From Streptomyces marokkonensis (GTDB taxonomy: Bacteria; Actinomycetota; Actinomycetes; Streptomycetales; Streptomycetaceae): a stretch of DNA of 64,000 nucleotides. The stretch lies in assembly GCF_008312835.1 (NCBI RefSeq), contig NZ_VSKS01000023.1, positions 57,924-121,923 on the forward strand, given 5' to 3'. The notes under the pieces were generated by a model. The model saw only the letters and a list, made by a program, of their open reading frames with translations, did no database searches and was not told the DNA's origin. Within the stretch, counting starts at the first letter, position 1, and each line of letters begins with the position of its first letter. Shown piece by piece: positions 25,344 through 33,029 of the stretch. Position numbers and translations under genes: made by a program.

Positions 25344-26729
25344 CTAGGCGAAGGTGCCGAGCAGCCGCCCGTACACCCCGAACACGCCGATGACCAGCGG
25401 CACCAGCGCGATCACGGCCACGGACTCCACGGCATCCCCCAGCCGCCGCAGCCGGACGCGTACGTGCTCGGCGGGCTCGGCACCCAGGACGGCCAGACAG
25501 ACGCCGGCGAGCAGCACCGGCACGGCGAGGGGTCCGGCGCCGGCCGAACCGCTCCCGAGCCACACCACGACGAGCCGCACCGCGACGACGGCGGCCGCGC
25601 CGAACAGCACCACGACCTCGACGGCCAGCGGAAAGGCACGGGCCCGCAGGGCCAGCGCGACCAGCAGGACGACGGCGAGCGGCACCGACCACACGGACAC
25701 GGTCCGCAGGACGAGCACCCCGCCGGCGGCGGCGGACGCGGCGAGGACGACGGTGGCGAGCACCAGCCCCCGATGGGTCGCGGCGAGCGCGGTCCCCACC
25801 TGGTAGCGGCTCACGGACGCGCCACCGGTACGCCGGTCGTCGAGCCGGGTCAGCCCCGAGGCCATCAAGGCGAGCCGCGGCAGCACTCCGAGCAGCACCA
25901 CGGAGACAAGGGCGAGCAGCGCACCGACGCGCGTCTGCTGGGCGGCACCACCGGCCCCGCCCTGCGTCACGACGGCCGCCTCCCACAGCACCAGACAGCC
26001 GAGGGCGCTGCCCGCACCGACCAGCGCCCCACGCCCGAACGGCGTGAACCACCCGGCGAGCGCCAGCACCCCGGCCACCACCGCGACCACACCCGCGAGC
26101 CGAACGGCACCGTCCCAGCCCTGGGCGGCGGCCACGGTCCACACCCCGAGGGCGCCCAGCGCGGCGGCGGTGACGAGGAGGCTCCCGGCCGGCCCGTACC
26201 GCCGAGCCCGTCCGAAGAGCGCGCCGGCGAGTGCGCAGACGGCGGCCTCGACGAGGAGCACGGCTCCCACGCCCGCCGGCTCGAAGTGGTCCCGCGCCAG
26301 CACCCCGGCGATCAGGGCCCACCCCGCGCTCGCGCCCCCGGCGACGACCCGCCGCACCTCGGGGCGCCAGCGCCAGGCCCGTGCGGCCAGGTCGTCGGCG
26401 ACCTCGTCGCTCACGTCGTGCACGACGGGGGCCGACGGCGCGTCCTCGACGCGCACCAGCCGCAGCACGGCCCCGTCGGGCACACCGGCCGACTCGAGGG
26501 TGCTGTCGTGGGCGAGAGCGGAGCCGTCCGGGGTGACGAGGTGCCGCAACTCGGGCCGTTCCCCGACCCGGTCGTCCAGCAGGCGCATGATCTCGGGCAA
26601 CAGGATCCCGACGGGCTCCCGGGCCGGCAGTACGAGATCGACCCGCCGCCGCTCACCGACGAGCGTGACCCGGCTGAGAGCCGTACGGCCACCCGTCACA
26701 GAACCACTCAAAGTCCCCGTGGCCATCAC
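25344..26729 (-). CDS. eccD: Type VII secretion membrane channel protein EccD
   Basis: A 461-residue integral membrane protein. An N-terminal ubiquitin-like domain (about 15-95: RVTLVGERRRVDLVLPAREPVG, LVTPDGSALAHDSTLES) is followed by about eleven hydrophobic helices to the end. This is the layout of EccD/YukD-fused channel proteins, which form the membrane pore scaffold of type VII systems with EccC. It starts at GTG 26729, 7 nt after TAGGTT, or at the ATG three bases on. No EccB, EccE or mycosin gene is found nearby, so the apparatus here looks reduced or depends on another locus. Confidence 0.9.
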   Translation of the reverse strand: MMATGTLSGSVTGGRTALSRVTLVGERRRVDLVLPAREPVGILLPEIMRLLDDRVGERPELRHLVTPDGSALAHDSTLESAGVPDGAVLRLVRVEDAPSAPVVHDVSDEVADDLAARAWRWRPEVRRVVAGGASAGWALIAGVLARDHFEPAGVGAVLLVEAAVCALAGALFGRARRYGPAGSLLVTAAALGALGVWTVAAAQGWDGAVRLAGVVAVVAGVLALAGWFTPFGRGALVGAGSALGCLVLWEAAVVTQGGAGGAAQQTRVGALLALVSVVLLGVLPRLALMASGLTRLDDRRTGGASVSRYQVGTALAATHRGLVLATVVLAASAAAGGVLVLRTVSVWSVPLAVVLLVALALRARAFPLAVEVVVLFGAAAVVAVRLVVVWLGSGSAGAGPLAVPVLLAGVCLAVLGAEPAEHVRVRLRRLGDAVESVAVIALVPLVIGVFGVYGRLLGTFA

Positions 26730-26736
26730 GCGTTCG

Positions 26737-26742
26737 AACCTA
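26737..26742 (-). promoter_or_regulatory. -10 box before eccD
   Basis: TAGGTT on the minus strand, 7 nt before the eccD GTG, with TCCGAC 18 nt further upstream as a possible -35. It would make eccD mRNA leaderless and give the apparatus genes their own promoter, independent of the effector genes. Confidence 0.4.
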
Positions 26743-27015
26743 TCACCGGGCGGACGGGGCGTCGGAGGGCGCAGAGGAGGGCACGCCGGGCGTCGCGTAG
26801 GGACCCTCTCCGATCACCCGATGCGAAAGGAACGACCACCCCACACACCCGGCACACACCACAGCGGCGATCACCACCCCGGCGAACACCTTCCCCATCC
26901 GCTCGTCCACCGTCCGCCGCTGCCGCTGCACCCCGAAGAGCAACGCATCCCGAAGCCGCCGCCGCCGAACGGCCACGGACTCGAGCAGCTGGTTGTCGTA
27001 GTCCTGCGCGGTCAC
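26743..27015 (-). CDS. Small single-pass membrane protein of the type VII locus
   Basis: A 90-residue protein with a positively charged cytoplasmic half (AVRRRRLRDALLFGVQRQRR), one membrane helix at about 43-64 (VFAGVVIAAVVCAGCVGWSFL) and a Pro/Ser-rich external tail. The charged start before a single helix recalls the N-terminus of EccB, but the large EccB domain is missing. It ends 13 nt before the eccD start. It could be a reduced EccB-like subunit; this is a guess from topology and place. GTG start. Confidence 0.65.
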   Translation of the reverse strand: MTAQDYDNQLLESVAVRRRRLRDALLFGVQRQRRTVDERMGKVFAGVVIAAVVCAGCVGWSFLSHRVIGEGPYATPGVPSSAPSDAPSAR

Positions 27016-27154
27016 GTGGGGAACTCACCGAGCCAGTCGTGCTGGAGGAGGTGCTCCGACTCGACGTCGATGGGCGTTTCCCCGTCATGGGCAACGCAGG
27101 TGATGGCGAGAGCCCGGGGGCCATGGAACCTCCCGCTCTGAGCTGTGGGACGCG

Positions 27155-27610
27155 TCATTCGCCCTCGCCAGCCTGGGAGGCGAGGTGCAAGGTGAGTTCC
27201 GCGGTGGCCAGCATCCGGACGATTTCGATGGGAGGACTGGCGAATTCCATCTTCACGACTTCGGTGGGGTCGATCTGGTGGGTCTGCCCGTCGCGACCGG
27301 TCGCCTCGATGACGTAGCGGTGTCCACGGGGCACGGTGGGGTCGTCCGTCACAGCCCAGCGCGCGCCGTACTTCTGGATGAGGAAGTCGGCCACGTAGGA
27401 CGTCAGGTCGGCGTGCAGGGTGATCCAGTCGGACTGCTCGAACTCGTCGAGCGGGGCGCGCGAGACGTAGTCCTGAAGAGCCGGAATGAGGCTCGTGGGG
27501 TCACGGGTGTAGACCTCCGGGGGGACCTCGAGCATGTCCGCGACGTCGATGATGTTGCGGCGGCCCTCCTCGGTCCAGCGCTGCAGGTCCGGTTCGCTCC
27601 TCTTGCTCAC
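27155..27610 (-). CDS. Probable immunity protein of the adjacent type VII effector
   Basis: A 151-residue soluble, acidic protein. It follows the effector gene by 24 nt on the same strand, the usual place for the cognate immunity gene of a polymorphic toxin. Segments such as DWITLHADLTSYVADFLIQK and GARWAVTDD...HRYVIEATGRDG suggest an alpha/beta fold, but I do not recognise a named family. The GTG at 27610 has AAGG at suitable distance; a GTG at 27619 adds three residues. Base composition is lower in G+C than the neighbouring apparatus genes, as is common for exchangeable toxin/immunity pairs. The immunity role is inference from position. Confidence 0.65.
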   Translation of the reverse strand: MSKRSEPDLQRWTEEGRRNIIDVADMLEVPPEVYTRDPTSLIPALQDYVSRAPLDEFEQSDWITLHADLTSYVADFLIQKYGARWAVTDDPTVPRGHRYVIEATGRDGQTHQIDPTEVVKMEFASPPIEIVRMLATAELTLHLASQAGEGE

Positions 27611-27634
27611 GTGGTGCACCTTCTGTGGGTTTGC

Positions 27635-29992
27635 CTACTTGGGCGGTGGCCCGTATTCGACGAAGATAATGCGCGCCTGGATGAGATAGTTCCGCAGCGC
27701 CTGTGACGGGGGCGCGTGGGAGAAGACCCAGCGCGGATCGAACTTGGGATCCAGACGGCGTAGCGTCAGATCCTTGTTGATCTGTTCGATGAGGCCCTTG
27801 TTAAGTTCGACCTCACCTTTCACGGGTTTGGTACTTCCATCTGTGAGCGTGACCGTACGCCACCCCTGGTAGTGCTTGACCTCGATGGCCAAAGTGCGGC
27901 CGTCCGGCAGATCGACAGGCACGTCGACATTGCGACCCTTGGGTGCCCCCACCGGGTAGTAGGGGTGGTCATGGGTCGGTACGGGGTAGTGGCGCTCGGG
28001 CGCACCGGCCGTCATCTCGCGGAAGAAGTCCTCTATACCCTTGAACCGTGCCCGGCCGTGGCGCATGGCCTGCATCTGACGCAGAGTTCGTCTGGTTCTG
28101 CCCGGCATGAGTTCGGGGCGTGTGAAGTCAGGTCTGCCGTCAGGTCTGTCAGGCTGGTGCTCGCGATCCGGGCCGTCTCCTGGTTCCGCAGATGATTCAT
28201 CAGCATTCCGCGTATTCGGAGATTCGTGATCGGCCGGGCGATGGTCGGACTCAGGACCGCGAGCGCCATCCCCGCCGCCCGCCCCGGCGTGCCCACGCTC
28301 TCCCGTCCCGCCAATGGATCCGGGCCGCTCGACGGCCCCCGCACCGGCGGGCCTCCCCGCGCCGCTGTCGCGCGCAGCCGCATGGCCGCCACCCTCCGTG
28401 CCGGTCTGCCCCGGTGTCTGCTCACCGCCAAGCGGCGCGGAGCTGGTGCCGTGTTCAGCTCGGGCGCCGACCCCGGCCAAGTCGCGTGGGCCTGCCCCGC
28501 CACCCGGCACTCCGGAATCCGGACCAGGTCTGGGATCGGCACCATGTCCCGCTCCCGCCCCGACACGGGCTTCACGCGCGCTGCCGGTGGCCCTGGGCCC
28601 GCCACGCTCCACAGGAGTCAGCAGCTCGTCACCCACTCGGGCGGTGGCAGCTGACGTGGGCGCCATTGCACCGACTCCCGCGAGCTCTCGTTCTCGCACC
28701 ACGGCCGTCTCCGGCGTAGCAGAACGCTGCCGCACAGGTGCGTCGGCCACGACGATGCCGTGCCTGTCGTAGGGAACGAACTCGCCGTTCTCGATGACGA
28801 CTCGGGAGCCGTCCTCCAGTTCGATGACGCTGTGGACGCGCTGGGCGTCCGCCGCGGCGCCCGCGCCCGCGGTGATCCTCGACGTCAGGTCGGACAGCTT
28901 CGGCAGTTTGCCCGCCGCCGCGCCCGTCGCCTTCAGGCCCACGTACAGGGGGTCCATGTACAGCCCGGCCTTGGAGGCGGCGCCGGCAGCATTCGAGGCC
29001 AGGCCCCCCTTGCCGGCCCTGGACGCCGCCGCGAGAGGCCCGGCGCCCAGCGTCAGGACGTTGAAGATGACCGTCCCCGTGGCCCGCGCCGGGTTCTCCT
29101 CCCACTGGTCCCAGGCGACGATCCCCTTGGCGAACTCCTTGGCCGCCTTCTTCGCCCTGACCTCGTCCTCGCTCTCCTCGTCCGGGCCCACCGCCCAGTC
29201 CATGAAGGCGTCGTACGGCGTCATGGTGTAGAGACCGATGCCGGTGACGACGTCCTTCAGCCCGCTCCAGGCCTCGCCGTCCCCGGTGGCCAGCGCCCAC
29301 AGCCCCTTGGCACCGGCCTCGATGCCGTCCTTGTAGATGCCGTCCCAGAAGACGCTCTTGGCCCCGTGGCCGAACCAGTCCAGGCTCCACGGGTCGTACG
29401 TCTTGTCGTCCACACTGCCCCAGGGCAGTTCCTTCGCGCCCTCGAACAGATCGGCGTCGTAGCCGTACGTCACCGTGCCCCGTTTGACGAGCCCGCTGCC
29501 GTCGTCCGCCACGAACGCCGGCCCGCCCACGACCGCGGAGATCCTGCTCGCGGCGCGGCGCTCCGCGTCCTGGAAGGCGAACTGCGTGGCGGACACGTCA
29601 TCGACGAGCTGCTTGTTCCGGTCGACCTTCTTCTCGTCCTCGGTCCAGTCGTCGTCGCCCTCGACACTGTCCGTGAAGGCGACGGCGTCCGCCTTGAGCT
29701 GCTTCAGGCGCTCGGCGAGCGGACGGGCCTCGACGGAGAACGTGTCCAGGGCGTCGGCCACGGTCTCGAGCTTCGCGGCGAACTCATCGGCTGTGTCCAT
29801 CACCGGCTGGGTGGTGGCGAACAGTGCCTCGGCCTCGGGCGCGGTGTAGAACGCCTCCAGCATCTGGAAGCGCGCGTGCACGTCCGCGCCCCCGTTGCGG
29901 ATGCCGATGGCGTCACTCCGCAGAGCGGACACGTCCCTGTCCAACTCGTCGAAGTCGCCCGTGAACTGCGGTATCCCCCCCGGACTGATCAC
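27635..29992 (-). CDS. Modular type VII effector with a nuclease-like C-terminal domain
   Basis: A 785-residue protein with the build of a polymorphic toxin. Residues 1-150 are helical and WXG100/LXG-like (LRSDAIGIRNGGADVHARF, coiled segments with many Ala/Glu). A hydrophobic middle (about 290-360) follows, then a Gly/Pro/Glu-rich disordered linker (about 440-630). The C-terminal module (about 640-785) shows NVDVPVDLPDGRTLAIEVKHYQ, a D...E-V-K arrangement of the PD-(D/E)xK nuclease type, near residues 685-702. There is no signal peptide, as expected for type VII export. It overlaps the DUF6507 gene by 4 nt and is followed by a probable immunity gene. The tip is less GC-rich than the rest. Confidence 0.8.
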   Translation of the reverse strand: MISPGGIPQFTGDFDELDRDVSALRSDAIGIRNGGADVHARFQMLEAFYTAPEAEALFATTQPVMDTADEFAAKLETVADALDTFSVEARPLAERLKQLKADAVAFTDSVEGDDDWTEDEKKVDRNKQLVDDVSATQFAFQDAERRAASRISAVVGGPAFVADDGSGLVKRGTVTYGYDADLFEGAKELPWGSVDDKTYDPWSLDWFGHGAKSVFWDGIYKDGIEAGAKGLWALATGDGEAWSGLKDVVTGIGLYTMTPYDAFMDWAVGPDEESEDEVRAKKAAKEFAKGIVAWDQWEENPARATGTVIFNVLTLGAGPLAAASRAGKGGLASNAAGAASKAGLYMDPLYVGLKATGAAAGKLPKLSDLTSRITAGAGAAADAQRVHSVIELEDGSRVVIENGEFVPYDRHGIVVADAPVRQRSATPETAVVRERELAGVGAMAPTSAATARVGDELLTPVERGGPRATGSAREARVGAGAGHGADPRPGPDSGVPGGGAGPRDLAGVGARAEHGTSSAPLGGEQTPGQTGTEGGGHAAARDSGAGRPAGAGAVERPGSIGGTGERGHAGAGGGDGARGPESDHRPADHESPNTRNADESSAEPGDGPDREHQPDRPDGRPDFTRPELMPGRTRRTLRQMQAMRHGRARFKGIEDFFREMTAGAPERHYPVPTHDHPYYPVGAPKGRNVDVPVDLPDGRTLAIEVKHYQGWRTVTLTDGSTKPVKGEVELNKGLIEQINKDLTLRRLDPKFDPRWVFSHAPPSQALRNYLIQARIIFVEYGPPPK

Positions 29993-30375
29993 TTCTCGCC
30001 GTCCCCCTCGCCCTTGCCCGGCAGGTCGATCCTGGGCGCCGCCAGGGCCCTGCGCTGGGCACGCGCAGCCATCTCCTCGTCGCCGAGCACGTAGTGAGCC
30101 GTCGCCGCGTGGGCACCGTTCACCGACTTGGCCGCTCGCGCTCCCAGGAACAGCACGTCACCGGCGGTCCGCTCCACGAACAGCGCCAGCGCCGCCCCGA
30201 TCGCACCGGTCGGTGCGGCACCGCAGTACGGACCGCTGATGGTCCCCGCGGACGTGGCCGCGCTCTCCACGTCCGTGCCGTACGCCTTGACGTCCTTGGC
30301 CACGTCGTCCATCGCGTCCTGGACCAGCGAGGTCACGAACTCGACACCGGACGGCGATATGTCCCACCCCGTCAT
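29989..30375 (-). CDS. DUF6507-family small protein (WXG100-like partner)
   Basis: A 128-residue protein beginning MTGWDISPSGVEFV, the characteristic start of DUF6507, a family accompanying ESAT-6-like genes in Streptomyces. It is predicted largely helical, with a central Gly/Ala-rich segment and a charged tail. It sits between an ESAT-6-like gene and the effector, overlapping the latter by 4 nt, so it may pair with the effector's helical N-terminus as a secretion partner. That partnership is inference. No signal peptide. Confidence 0.75.
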   Translation of the reverse strand: MTGWDISPSGVEFVTSLVQDAMDDVAKDVKAYGTDVESAATSAGTISGPYCGAAPTGAIGAALALFVERTAGDVLFLGARAAKSVNGAHAATAHYVLGDEEMAARAQRRALAAPRIDLPGKGEGDGEK

Positions 30376-30388
30376 GCGTCAGTCCGCC

Positions 30389-30700
30389 TCAGCCGATGTT
30401 GTCGACGGCCGCCCGCGCCCTGGCCAGCGTCGACTGCGCGGTGCCGTCGTTCTGCTCCATCGTCGTGCGCACCAGGCGGATGATCTCGCGGACCTCGCCG
30501 GCCGCACGGTGCCAGCGGTTCTCCTTGCCGTGGTACTCGTCGGCCACCCCGTCGGCCGTAAAGTCGGCCATCGCGGCCTTCACGGCCCGGTCCCGGTCCG
30601 CCAGCACCCGCTCCAGCTGCCCGATGACCCCGTGCAGACTGATCTGCACCTCACCCGAGGCACCCGTGTCGTACGAGCGCCGGTCCAGGTTCTGCCCCAT
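30389..30700 (-). CDS. ESAT-6-like (WXG100 superfamily) protein
   Basis: A 103-residue helical protein starting MGQNLDRRSYDTGASGEVQ. The length, two-helix pattern (residues about 15-50 and 60-100) and a central turn with NRWHRAAGEV match the group annotated in Streptomyces as pore-forming ESAT-6 proteins. Such proteins are exported by type VII systems as dimers. It lies 13 nt upstream of the DUF6507 gene and belongs to the same operon. The Trp-x-Gly motif is degenerate (RWHR). Confidence 0.8.
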   Translation of the reverse strand: MGQNLDRRSYDTGASGEVQISLHGVIGQLERVLADRDRAVKAAMADFTADGVADEYHGKENRWHRAAGEVREIIRLVRTTMEQNDGTAQSTLARARAAVDNIG

Positions 30701-30758
30701 GACTCACTTCCCCCTAGAGAACAGCAAAGTTGACCATTGAACCGCCGACGACCGCGTC

Positions 30759-31091
30759 CTACCGCGCCCCGAACCGCGCCGCGTCGAAGTTCGCCGACCC
30801 CATGTTCTGGTGGGCGTTGGTCTCCAGCTCCTGGTCACCGGTCCCGAAGGCCGTGTCCATGCCGGCCTGACCGCCCAGGATCGCGTTGAGCGAACCGTTC
30901 AGATCGTTCGTGATCTCGTCCGCGTGCAGCTTGAACGTGTCGAAGGCCGCCTTGCCCGCCCCGTTGAACTTGCCCTCCAGCGGCTCCGCCGCCTGGATCA
31001 GCAACCGGATGAGAGTCCCCAGGTCGTCGACCGACCCGATCGTGCTCTTCCCCAGCTCCGACAGCGTCGTCGACCCCATGTCGAACTTCAT
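30759..31091 (-). CDS. WXG100-like secreted helical protein
   Basis: A 110-residue protein (MKFDMGSTTLSELGKSTIG) of WXG100 size with two amphipathic helices flanking a turn at FNGAGKAAFDTF, where the Trp of WxG is replaced by Phe-Asn-Gly. It is the first gene of the type VII run on this strand. The ATG at 31091 has GGGGGTGG upstream; a TTG one codon earlier is possible. A heterodimer with the next ESAT-6-like protein is the usual arrangement in such loci. Confidence 0.75.
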   Translation of the reverse strand: MKFDMGSTTLSELGKSTIGSVDDLGTLIRLLIQAAEPLEGKFNGAGKAAFDTFKLHADEITNDLNGSLNAILGGQAGMDTAFGTGDQELETNAHQNMGSANFDAARFGAR

Positions 31092-31220
31092 CAACCCACC
31101 CCCGTGGTCACTCGCGCCTCACGCGCACTCGAACATCCTGTCGCACCACTATTGCAAACGCAATGCGGATAAGGGGAGTTGGCGCGAAGGGTGCCCACCG
31201 TCACACCGACTCACCCGCGC

Positions 31221-31955
31221 TCACCGCGGTGGTTCATCAACTGAGGCTGAAGAGGAGTCCGAGGCGACCGTTCGACCTGTCGGGTGCTCGTCCGGGTGGA
31301 GGGCGTCGAGGATCAGGGAGAGTCCGAAGGGGAACTCGTCGGCGTAGTCGTAGCCGGGCCTGAGGACGTGCTCGGTGGCCAGTTCGGTGAGGTGGGGGTA
31401 GGTGCCGGCGGGCATCTCGCGCACGATGGCGCCCGCGACCTCGTCCAGTTCCTCCGTGTCCTTGAACGGCAGGCTCGCCTCCTGGAGCGCGAAGCCGTAG
31501 AGGTAGCTGTCGATCAGTGAGATCGCGTGCGCGGCCATGGCGACGGAGAAGCCCCCGGCACGCAGCGCCCCGATGACGGCGTCGTGGTGGCGCAGCGTCG
31601 CGGGGCCCGGCCGGGAGCGGGAGTCCATCAGGCCGACGGCCCACGGATGGCGCCGCAGGACGGCACGGGCGGACAGTGCGCGATGACGCATGGCGCTCTT
31701 CCAGTCCGTGTCGCGCGGGGGCAGGTCGATCTCGCCGAACACCGCGTCCACCATGCCGTCGAGGATGTCCTCCCTGCCCGCCACGTGGTGGTAGAGCGAC
31801 ATCGCCTCGACACCCAAGGGCTCCGCGATGGCCCGCATGGTGAGCGCGGCCGACCCCTTCTCGTCCGCCAGCGCGACCGCCGTACGGATCACGCGCTCGC
31901 GACTGAGCGGGGTGCGCCCCGACGTCCCGCGCCGGCCCCTGGCTCCCTCGGGCAT
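31221..31955 (-). CDS. TetR-family repressor (divergent from an oxidoreductase gene)
   Basis: A 244-residue TetR regulator. The N-terminal helix-turn-helix lies at about 18-65 ([31 protein letters not shown] then [12 protein letters not shown]), and the rest is a TetR_C-type ligand domain. It starts at ATG 31955 with AAGGAG upstream. Two identical-class palindromes (CCTTA-N5-TAAGG) in the 92-bp divergent gap are its likely operators, so it probably represses both itself and the neighbouring NAD(P)-binding protein. Ligand unknown. Confidence 0.9.
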   Translation of the reverse strand: MPEGARGRRGTSGRTPLSRERVIRTAVALADEKGSAALTMRAIAEPLGVEAMSLYHHVAGREDILDGMVDAVFGEIDLPPRDTDWKSAMRHRALSARAVLRRHPWAVGLMDSRSRPGPATLRHHDAVIGALRAGGFSVAMAAHAISLIDSYLYGFALQEASLPFKDTEELDEVAGAIVREMPAGTYPHLTELATEHVLRPGYDYADEFPFGLSLILDALHPDEHPTGRTVASDSSSASVDEPPR

Positions 31956-31985
31956 CCGCCCTCTCCTTTCCCTGCGCCTTGACCA

Positions 31986-32000
31986 CCTTATAGCGTAAGG
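31986..32000. promoter_or_regulatory. TetR operator candidate O1
   Basis: CCTTATAGCGTAAGG: perfect 5-bp arms CCTTA/TAAGG around 5 bp. It lies in the gap between the divergent TetR and oxidoreductase genes. O2 has the same arms; the centres are 23 bp apart, about two helical turns. Confidence 0.7.
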
Positions 32001-32008
32001 CTAGCGTT

Positions 32009-32023
32009 CCTTACACCATAAGG
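32009..32023. promoter_or_regulatory. TetR operator candidate O2
   Basis: CCTTACACCATAAGG: same arms and spacing as O1 with a different 5-bp centre, which shows that the arms, not the spacer, are conserved. It ends 24 bp before the GTG of the oxidoreductase gene. Confidence 0.7.
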
Positions 32024-32047
32024 TCGACGTTCGGCGGAGGGGCTGTC

Positions 32048-32734
32048 GTGAAGAAGGTCTGCGTCATCGGGGCTTCCGGGAAGCTCGGGCAGTACATGGT
32101 CCGGCACGCGCTCGACCGCGGCTACGAGGTGGTCGGCGTGTGCCGGGAACGCAGCGTGCCGAAGCTGGCGGCCTTCGAGGGCCGGATGACCGTCGTCCCC
32201 GGGCCCACGAACGACCCGGAGGTGATCCGGCGGGCGGTCGCCGGGTGCGACGGGGTACTGACGGTGCTGGTGCCCTGGGGTGTGCGGCAGTACGCGTCGG
32301 GCACGGCACAGGCGGTGCTCGACCACGCACGGCCGGGCGCCCGTCTGGTCTTCTCCTGCGGCTGGCACATCACGCGCGACGGCAAGGACAGGTACTCACG
32401 GATGTTCCTGCTGGGCGTCCGCGCGGCGTCCGTTCTGGGGAAACTCTTCCGCGCCGTCGAGATCGACGACCAGGTGGAGGCGTGCCGCCGGGTCTTCGCC
32501 AGCGACACCCGGTGGACCGTGGTGCGCGGCAGCAGCCTGGAGGAGGGTGAGAGTCAGGGCCTGCCCGTGTGGAGCCGGCACGTGGGCGATCCGGTCCTGG
32601 CCGGCGACCTCACCCGCCGCGTGGACTTCGCGCTGTTCATGGTGGAGGCGCTCACCGACGACACACTCGTCCGGGAGGCCCCCGCGATCGTCGGCCGCAT
32701 GACACCCAGCGCCCTCGCCCACGGCTCCGGGTGA
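32048..32734 (+). CDS. NAD(P)-binding, NmrA/SDR-like protein
   Basis: A 228-residue Rossmann-fold protein. The nucleotide-binding motif GASGKLGQYM is at residues 8-17. The layout fits atypical SDRs of the NAD(P)H-binding/NmrA type, which act as reductases, epimerases or redox sensors; the classic YxxxK catalytic pair is not evident. GGAGGGG lies before the GTG start. It is transcribed away from the TetR gene across a 92-bp gap with two palindromic operators, so it is the probable target of that repressor. Substrate unknown. Confidence 0.83.
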   Translation: MKKVCVIGASGKLGQYMVRHALDRGYEVVGVCRERSVPKLAAFEGRMTVVPGPTNDPEVIRRAVAGCDGVLTVLVPWGVRQYASGTAQAVLDHARPGARLVFSCGWHITRDGKDRYSRMFLLGVRAASVLGKLFRAVEIDDQVEACRRVFASDTRWTVVRGSSLEEGESQGLPVWSRHVGDPVLAGDLTRRVDFALFMVEALTDDTLVREAPAIVGRMTPSALAHGSG

Positions 32735-32782
32735 CCCCACTGCCCGAGCGGGCACGCGTGAGCCGTGTGGCACCGTGGGGGC

Positions 32783-32962
32783 ATGTCGACACCACCGGAC
32801 GGGTTGCCCGTGTACCGCGTACTGACCGGGCCCGATGACGCCGCGTTCTGCCGGCGGGTCAGCGAGGCGCTGGAGATGGGGTACAGGCTCCACGCGGGGC
32901 CTGCCGTCACCTTCGACGGGGAGCGGGTGATCGTCGCGCAGGCCGTCGTGTGGGGCGGGTAG
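32783..32962 (+). CDS. DUF1737 small protein
   Basis: A 59-residue protein matching the DUF1737 family: YRVLTGPDDAAFCRRVSEAL, then a GYRLHAGPAVTF turn and a final beta strand. These are small globular domains of unknown function, sometimes found fused to other proteins. The ATG at 32783 follows GTGGGGGC. The gene ends in front of a 20-bp hairpin shared with the convergent 5'-nucleotidase gene. Confidence 0.8.
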   Translation: MSTPPDGLPVYRVLTGPDDAAFCRRVSEALEMGYRLHAGPAVTFDGERVIVAQAVVWGG

Positions 32963-32975
32963 GAGCCGGACACGC

Positions 32976-33021
32976 GGCGGGGCCGGTACGGGACGTGTCG
33001 TCGTCCCGTACCGGCCCCGCC
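32976..33021. terminator. Bidirectional terminator, 20-bp perfect stem
   Basis: Arms 32976-32995 and 33002-33021 are perfectly complementary over 20 bp with a 6-nt loop TGTCGT. It lies between the convergent DUF1737 and 5'-nucleotidase genes and should stop both transcripts. Confidence 0.85.
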
Positions 33022-33029
33022 GGCAGTGG

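Noticed and set aside
24249-27317. A 1022-codon plus-strand frame antisense to the MinD-like and eccD genes
   Set aside because: Same shadow effect; no motif, and the minus-strand products are recognisable proteins.
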